26,966 bases of DNA from the NCBI GenBank assembly GCA_045540315.1, contig JAZQHA010000224.1:1-26966 (forward strand), in the 5' to 3' direction. This document shows, one piece after another, positions 22,135-26,966 of this stretch (the stretch's first letter is position 1; every line of letters begins with the position of its first letter). A program made the position numbers and the translations under genes. The notes under the pieces are model-generated. The model made no database searches. It saw only the letters and a program-made list of their open reading frames with translations, and was not told the DNA's origin. The stretch is from CAG-557 sp045540315 (GTDB lineage: Bacteria; Bacillota; Clostridia; Oscillospirales; Acutalibacteraceae).

Positions 22135-23640
22135 TTATTTTACGTCTTTTAAATTAATCATTTTCTGATTATAAGTATCTACAGTTAAAATAACAGTGTC
22201 GTCGTCATTATAATAATCAATGGGTACTTTATTAACCGAATCAAACATCTCCACGTTCAGCGTTTTACTAGTCTCTATCATACTAAGTGAGTTTTTTAAG
22301 GCTTCTGCATTTTCACCAAAGACTCCAAAATGCTCGGACGCGACAACAATCTTCTTAGCCCATAATGCATCCTTATACCTTGATAAAGTTTGGTCATACA
22401 TCGAGTTGTAAAGTTGGTAGTAACCCCAATAATAAATATTTCTGTAGTGACTTCGAAAATACGATTCTGTTGGAATAACTATACTTAAAGTACTTAACAA
22501 AACCACAGGACAAAACAATGGCTTCATATTAGTATCTATATATGAAAGCATATTCGAAAGCAAAAGAATAAAGGCAACATAAGGGGTATATATCCAACGC
22601 ATTTCTAATCTGATTGTCGCACACGAACAAGCTAATGTAACAACTATAAAAGCCGCAATAAAAATTGTCAATTTTAACTGTCTTACCACATCTGCTTTAT
22701 TTGCCTTGTTTTTGAATAGGAAGAAAACATATATACAGATAACAAGAAAAATAGTCATAATAAAAGCAGAATTTAAAGTCTTTACCCAAGACTCTACTGC
22801 ACCTTGTTCGATACCGTTTAAATAAGTCGGACCACTGTTTTGCCCAAGCAAATAAAATAGTCCCGATTTAAAATGCCGTAGAAAATCTTTTATTTCAAAA
22901 GTTTCCTTCATGTCGGTTCCACCAGTGCCGTCAAAAGCTCTATTTTTTAAAACAAAAAGTCGAATTAAAAACGGAATTACAAATGCCCCTGCAGACAAAA
23001 GAAAACATTTTATTTTTTCAAATTTAATAGCCTTAGGGGCCAATATCAACGTTAGGATAAACAGTGGATACAACACCATATATCGCTCGTGAATAAACGG
23101 TATTGCAAATAAAAAAACACAAGCCCACCAAAAACATTTTACATCATTTTGCTCAATATACCTCCACAACAGAAACAATATCATAACAGCCGCTCCCAGA
23201 GCCATTTGCTCCATTATGCCGTGTACTTGAGAAATGCTGTAGTAAGCAAACCTTGAAATAGTGTAAATCACGCTTCCCCAAAAGGCTATGAGCGGTCTTT
23301 GAGTAATTTTATAAATCACATAAAAAATCAACGTAATAATACAAAAGTTAAGCAGTAGAGTAAATACGCCGAATAGATATACATTAGGCAAAAACAACTT
23401 GTAGCATAATTTTAGTACCAAATAATAAACAGGCCTGAACTTATTGGCAGAGGTATTAAAAATCATCTGCCAAAACGTCATTTGGCTAAATTCACGCCAG
23501 GTGTTTAAGTCATCCAAATACAACAATTTAATCTGCATAAACGAATTTACACAGATGTTAAACATAAACAACACTAAAAGATACAAATAATTAATTTTTC
23601 TTATATTTGAACTCACCTTGCATAATCTAGTCACTGCCAT
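22135..23640 (-). CDS. Multi-pass membrane protein, possible GT-C glycosyltransferase
   Basis: A 501-residue integral membrane protein with about ten to eleven hydrophobic segments and a soluble C-terminal tail of about 90 residues. After the first membrane segment comes LLYLDDLNTWREFSQ (about residues 39-53). An acidic DD pair at this extracytoplasmic position is typical of GT-C enzymes, which use lipid-linked sugar donors. Then FRPVYYLVLKLCYKLF and a long chain of helices follow. The ATG start (23638-23640) has AAGGGG 8 nt upstream and lies 12 bp after the methyltransferase-glycosyltransferase fusion, so the genes form one operon. The role in adding a sugar to a surface polymer is inferred; it could also be a polymerase-like protein. 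Confidence 0.75.
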   Translation of the reverse strand: MAVTRLCKVSSNIRKINYLYLLVLFMFNICVNSFMQIKLLYLDDLNTWREFSQMTFWQMIFNTSANKFRPVYYLVLKLCYKLFLPNVYLFGVFTLLLNFCIITLIFYVIYKITQRPLIAFWGSVIYTISRFAYYSISQVHGIMEQMALGAAVMILFLLWRYIEQNDVKCFWWACVFLFAIPFIHERYMVLYPLFILTLILAPKAIKFEKIKCFLLSAGAFVIPFLIRLFVLKNRAFDGTGGTDMKETFEIKDFLRHFKSGLFYLLGQNSGPTYLNGIEQGAVESWVKTLNSAFIMTIFLVICIYVFFLFKNKANKADVVRQLKLTIFIAAFIVVTLACSCATIRLEMRWIYTPYVAFILLLSNMLSYIDTNMKPLFCPVVLLSTLSIVIPTESYFRSHYRNIYYWGYYQLYNSMYDQTLSRYKDALWAKKIVVASEHFGVFGENAEALKNSLSMIETSKTLNVEMFDSVNKVPIDYYNDDDTVILTVDTYNQKMINLKDVK

Positions 23641-23652
23641 TTTTAGTTCCCC

Positions 23653-26600
23653 TTAAAAAATATTTCTGAAAATTTGTTTAGCATATATGTCGGAAGAATA
23701 CTTCTTTAAATACTCATGATATTTTTCAATAGTTGCTGTAGCCATTGCATCATCATTATAATAAGCTACAACCTTTTGCGCAAATTCGCTAGGTGTATCT
23801 GCTGATTGCACGTATTGTTCAATATCATAAAGTCCTTCGACCCCAATCGACGTTGATACAACAGGGATTTGTTGATAAAGAGCTTCTACAGTTTTCCCTT
23901 TAACACCAGCGCCAAACCGTAAAGGTATTACGCAAACTCGACATTGTTCGTAATAATCTTTTAACTGTGCATCGGAAACAAACCCAGTAATAATTATATT
24001 TTCAGAAGCTAATGCACGTATTTTTTCTGTAGGACTTGAGCCAGCTATTATAAACTTACAATCTGGAACAGACTTTAAAATGTATGGCCAAACCTCTTGA
24101 ACAAACCAAAGCACACCATCTTCATTTGGTTTGTGGTTAAACCCACCTACAAACAGCAAATTTTTTCTATTGCTCAAACACACTGGTTTTTGATTAAATG
24201 AATCAAAAATAAACAATGGTACGACAACTGTTTTGTCACTAGAAAAATATTCATCGATGATTTTTTTCTCATCTGCACTAAAGGTAACAACAACATCAGA
24301 TTTTCTCATTAAGTCCAACTCGACTTTTTTCCAATGCTCGGACGACTGTTTTAGCTTTGGGGCTTTCGTTAATTCGTAAGCTCTTAATTCGCGCAAAAAA
24401 TGTAAGTCGTGAAGGTAATAAACTACTTTTGCTTTGGTACGCTGTTTAATAAAGTCGATATATTTCTGCGAAATATGGGGTCTACTTAAAACTACCGTAT
24501 CGATATAATCTGCGTTTTCTTTTACCCAACTTTTCCATCCCAGTGCATACTTTGAACCATAAAGCACCTCTATCCCTAAGTCTTCCAGTGCTTTGGTATA
24601 TTTTTCGTACTTTAGAAAATTATCACCAATAAACTTAATGTTATACCCCATACTTGCCATAAGCTTTAGGTGATGATACGTAGCTTTAGAACCTGCATCT
24701 TGGTCAAAAGTTGGAACGTAATGGTCTACAAACAATATGCATTTTTTATTTTTTGAACGGTCTCTTGCAAGAAAAACTTTCTCTCCGTTTGGAAAATGTT
24801 CTTTTTGTAAAACATCTTTCCACTTCTCAAAAAACTTCTCTTTATTTTCCACTTGATAAGACTTAACACCAGTTGACGTATCGGTACCATTGGACATTCC
24901 TTCAAAGTGCACCACAACAGACTCCGGCTGGTAAACCACCTTATAGCCTTGCTTACGCACTTCAAAAGCTAAATCACTATCCTCATAATAAGCCGGTACA
25001 AATCGAGTATCAAATCCACCTATTTTGTCCCAAAGCGATTTTAAAATTAAAATACTGGCGCCAGAAATATAATCAACCTCTTTAATGTAATTATATTCAG
25101 GAGCTGAAGGACTTTTTTCTCGACCGTAATTCCAAGCACTAGCATCGTTCCAAAAGATTCCGCCTGCCTCTTGCAAGAGACCATTTGGATAAACTAACTT
25201 AGAACCAACCAAACCTATTCGCTCATCTTTGTCAATGATTTCTAATAAGCTTGACAACCAACCACGCTGTACATAAGTATCATTATTCAAGAAGTGAATG
25301 TACTTACCTCTGGCAAATTTTGCGGCATTATTACAGTTCAAAAGAAATCCTAAATTTTTCTCGTTATGAATAACTCTCAAGTTTTCTATAAGGGTTTCTA
25401 TTTTTTGTGTTTCATCGGTAGAAACATCATCCGCAACAATTACTTCATAATTTATTCCGCGAGTATGGTTTATAATCGACTTTATGCAATTATAGGTATA
25501 GTGAAATTGATTATATACAGGAATAATTATCGAAACTAAAGGTTCTTGGCACTCCGGCAATGTTAAAGGCTCGAATTCAGTTTGATTTAAATCTATTGGC
25601 TCAAAAACAAATGTGCATCTTTCGTAATTAAAAGCCCCTATTTTTTCGCTTAAGGTATAAATATTTCCCTGAATCATTAATAAAATTACAGTCTTAATAT
25701 TTGATAAATTTAATTTTTTCAGATAGCGAAGCGGATGTCGTATAGCTTTTAAAATTACCTTCAATATAAAACGTCTACGAGAGCCCGGCGGCACAATAAA
25801 TCCTTCCAACTTGTACAATTTTTCCAGCATTTTGTGTCCTCTCGAGTTATACACGCGGGTTAATTCATCTTGAATTTCCTGCGCATGTATTTTCTCAGCT
25901 GTTAAATTTCTCTCTAGTTTATCATTTTCACTGTCCAAAGTATTAATCTCTTTTTCTAATTGCTTCTTATTCTCTAACAATTCACGGATGGTATCATTAT
26001 TCTTTTTGATTACATCATTATTGTCTTCATTGCGTTCATGGTTTTCAATGGCCCAATTCATAATTTGCGCATACTTATTTTCGCTGTAAAAATTAACTAA
26101 GCTGCACAGATTACCTGGCAGATTTTCCTCCGAACATACTGCGATTATGTAGTCAGAAACGTCAGGAGTTACCCGACCAAAGGAAGTTGATAAACTAACT
26201 CCGTCAGAAATAATAGCATTGCTAACCTCAAATTTCTGACTAAAGATTTTCACGTGTTGAAACTTGTTTTCGAGAAAATTTTTAAACTCAACAAAAGAAA
26301 GCTCTGCAACATGAAAGTGATTTTCTCCTCTTTTTTGATATACTTCTTTGTTCGGCGTAGATACCACAAAGAGGCCATCCTTCTTTAAAGTTCTTTTTAC
26401 TTCCAATAAAAACTTTTCTTGTTTATTGGTATCAACATGTTCAATGGTTTCAAACGAAACAACAACATCGAAAAAGCTATCTTCAAACGGCAATTTTTCT
26501 ATATCTGCTGCTAAAAAGTTTGTGTTTTGGGTTCCATAGTTGCTTTTCGCATAAGAAATCGCTTCTTCAGAAATATCTACACCAAAAACTGATGTTGCTG

Positions 26601-26760
26601 TTTTTGCCATCAAAGCAGAACCATAGCCTGTACCACAAGCCGCATCTAAAACTTTTTTATCTTTCACAAAATTATTTGCAAAAATATATCTGTTAATATG
26701 TTCGGTTTCTAACTCCAAGTCAGCTTTGCCCGGGACCAATCTTTCTCCGGTAAAATCCAT
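23653..26760 (-). CDS. Methyltransferase-GT2-GT4 fusion protein (surface glycan assembly)
   Basis: A 1035-residue cytoplasmic protein with three catalytic domains. Residues 1-215: class I SAM methyltransferase with VLDAACGTGYGS (37-48), GVDIS (60-64) and FETIEHVD (103-110). Residues about 235-305: charged coiled coil. Residues about 408-640: GT2 glycosyltransferase with VSIIIPVYN, VIVADDVSTDET (Asp444-Asp445), FLNNDTYV as the metal-site region and PAYYEDSDLAFEV. Residues about 673-1035: GT4 (GT-B) glycosyltransferase with LLFVGGFNHKPNEDG, IIAGSSP and GAGVKGKTVEALYQ. The ATG at 26758-26760 is chosen because GGGAG lies 8 nt upstream and homologues start at this kind of MDFTGERLVPG sequence. Such fusions build or cap surface polysaccharides. 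It is the first gene of the three-gene operon. Confidence 0.92.
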   Translation of the reverse strand: MDFTGERLVPGKADLELETEHINRYIFANNFVKDKKVLDAACGTGYGSALMAKTATSVFGVDISEEAISYAKSNYGTQNTNFLAADIEKLPFEDSFFDVVVSFETIEHVDTNKQEKFLLEVKRTLKKDGLFVVSTPNKEVYQKRGENHFHVAELSFVEFKNFLENKFQHVKIFSQKFEVSNAIISDGVSLSTSFGRVTPDVSDYIIAVCSEENLPGNLCSLVNFYSENKYAQIMNWAIENHERNEDNNDVIKKNNDTIRELLENKKQLEKEINTLDSENDKLERNLTAEKIHAQEIQDELTRVYNSRGHKMLEKLYKLEGFIVPPGSRRRFILKVILKAIRHPLRYLKKLNLSNIKTVILLMIQGNIYTLSEKIGAFNYERCTFVFEPIDLNQTEFEPLTLPECQEPLVSIIIPVYNQFHYTYNCIKSIINHTRGINYEVIVADDVSTDETQKIETLIENLRVIHNEKNLGFLLNCNNAAKFARGKYIHFLNNDTYVQRGWLSSLLEIIDKDERIGLVGSKLVYPNGLLQEAGGIFWNDASAWNYGREKSPSAPEYNYIKEVDYISGASILILKSLWDKIGGFDTRFVPAYYEDSDLAFEVRKQGYKVVYQPESVVVHFEGMSNGTDTSTGVKSYQVENKEKFFEKWKDVLQKEHFPNGEKVFLARDRSKNKKCILFVDHYVPTFDQDAGSKATYHHLKLMASMGYNIKFIGDNFLKYEKYTKALEDLGIEVLYGSKYALGWKSWVKENADYIDTVVLSRPHISQKYIDFIKQRTKAKVVYYLHDLHFLRELRAYELTKAPKLKQSSEHWKKVELDLMRKSDVVVTFSADEKKIIDEYFSSDKTVVVPLFIFDSFNQKPVCLSNRKNLLFVGGFNHKPNEDGVLWFVQEVWPYILKSVPDCKFIIAGSSPTEKIRALASENIIITGFVSDAQLKDYYEQCRVCVIPLRFGAGVKGKTVEALYQQIPVVSTSIGVEGLYDIEQYVQSADTPSEFAQKVVAYYNDDAMATATIEKYHEYLKKYSSDIYAKQIFRNIF

Positions 26761-26794
26761 AAAAAGTTCTCCCTTTGAATTTTTTATACACAAG

Positions 26795-26821
26795 CATATT
26801 CAGTGTTATCTTATGTCAAAA
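26795..26821 (-). promoter_or_regulatory. Possible promoter of the glycan operon
   Basis: On the minus strand a perfect -35 TTGACA (TGTCAA on plus at about 26815-26820) is followed 15 bp later by TATGCT, a weak -10 at short spacing. A better -10 like TATAAA lies nearer the gene but 25 bp from the -35. The pairing is therefore uncertain. Confidence 0.3.
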
Positions 26822-26854
26822 AGCTATAAATAGTTTTTCCGATTGCAAACTTTC

Positions 26855-26879
26855 AAGTTCTCAAGAACTTTTTTATTTT
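26855..26879 (+). terminator. Short hairpin with T tract near the window end
   Basis: AAGTTC (26855-26860), loop TCAA, GAACTT (26865-26870), followed by TTTTATTTT. It reads as a weak intrinsic terminator on the plus strand, but no plus-strand gene is seen before it here. The 6-bp stem is marginal. Confidence 0.3.
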
Positions 26880-26966
26880 GCCAGCATCGCTTTTACTGAA
26901 AAGTAACCCATCATTTATCACATTGGCAATAACCAAACATCAAAGACAAGTTGTATATAAAAGGGT

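Overview
The window looks like a chromosomal segment of an anaerobic low-GC Firmicute, most likely a clostridial gut- or rumen-type bacterium. The reasons are strong AGGAGG-type ribosome sites, frequent GTG and TTG starts, a bacterial V/A-type ATPase operon in place of F-type genes, a Bmp-type nucleoside ABC importer, and class II thymidine kinase. This placement is inferred from gene content, not from a marker gene.

Layout. (1) 159-7568, minus strand: a nucleoside uptake and salvage operon read as deoB, a YczE/YitT-like membrane protein, deoD, a BmpA-like lipoprotein, a double-NBD ATPase and two permeases. Nucleosides are imported, cleaved by purine nucleoside phosphorylase, and the pentose-1-phosphate is isomerised by phosphopentomutase. 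(2) 8011-16843, minus strand: a nine-gene V-type ATPase operon (G/H-like stalk, C, I, K, F, E, A, B, D) behind a clear sigma-A promoter, with a large hairpin-plus-T-tract terminator at 7671-7781. (3) 17154-19349, plus strand: a divergent PHP-family (HisK-like) phosphatase gene, then thymidine kinase and a flavodoxin-fold reductase. (4) 19654-20127, minus strand: a 3' remnant of an asparagine synthetase gene. (5) 20353-26760, minus strand: a surface-glycan cluster with a methyltransferase-GT2-GT4 fusion and two large multi-pass membrane proteins. It appears more AT-rich than the rest.

The most striking content is not protein coding. Six copies (one cut by the window edge), and perhaps a seventh decayed one, of an intergenic repeat of about 110-210 bp fold as a four-way, cloverleaf-like structure. 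An invariant 9-bp clamp (CCGCGAGGC paired with GCCTCGCGG) encloses three hairpin arms. The arms differ between copies by paired, compensating changes, and in one copy all three arm sequences are different while the clamp and a CAC linker are kept. Two copies carry terminal inverted repeats GGAGTGCCC/GGGCACTCC, and others keep one end. Every copy starts within about 5-25 nt of a stop codon, and one lies inside the V-ATPase operon between atpA and atpB. I know of no named family matching this architecture, and I consider it the candidate undescribed system of the window.
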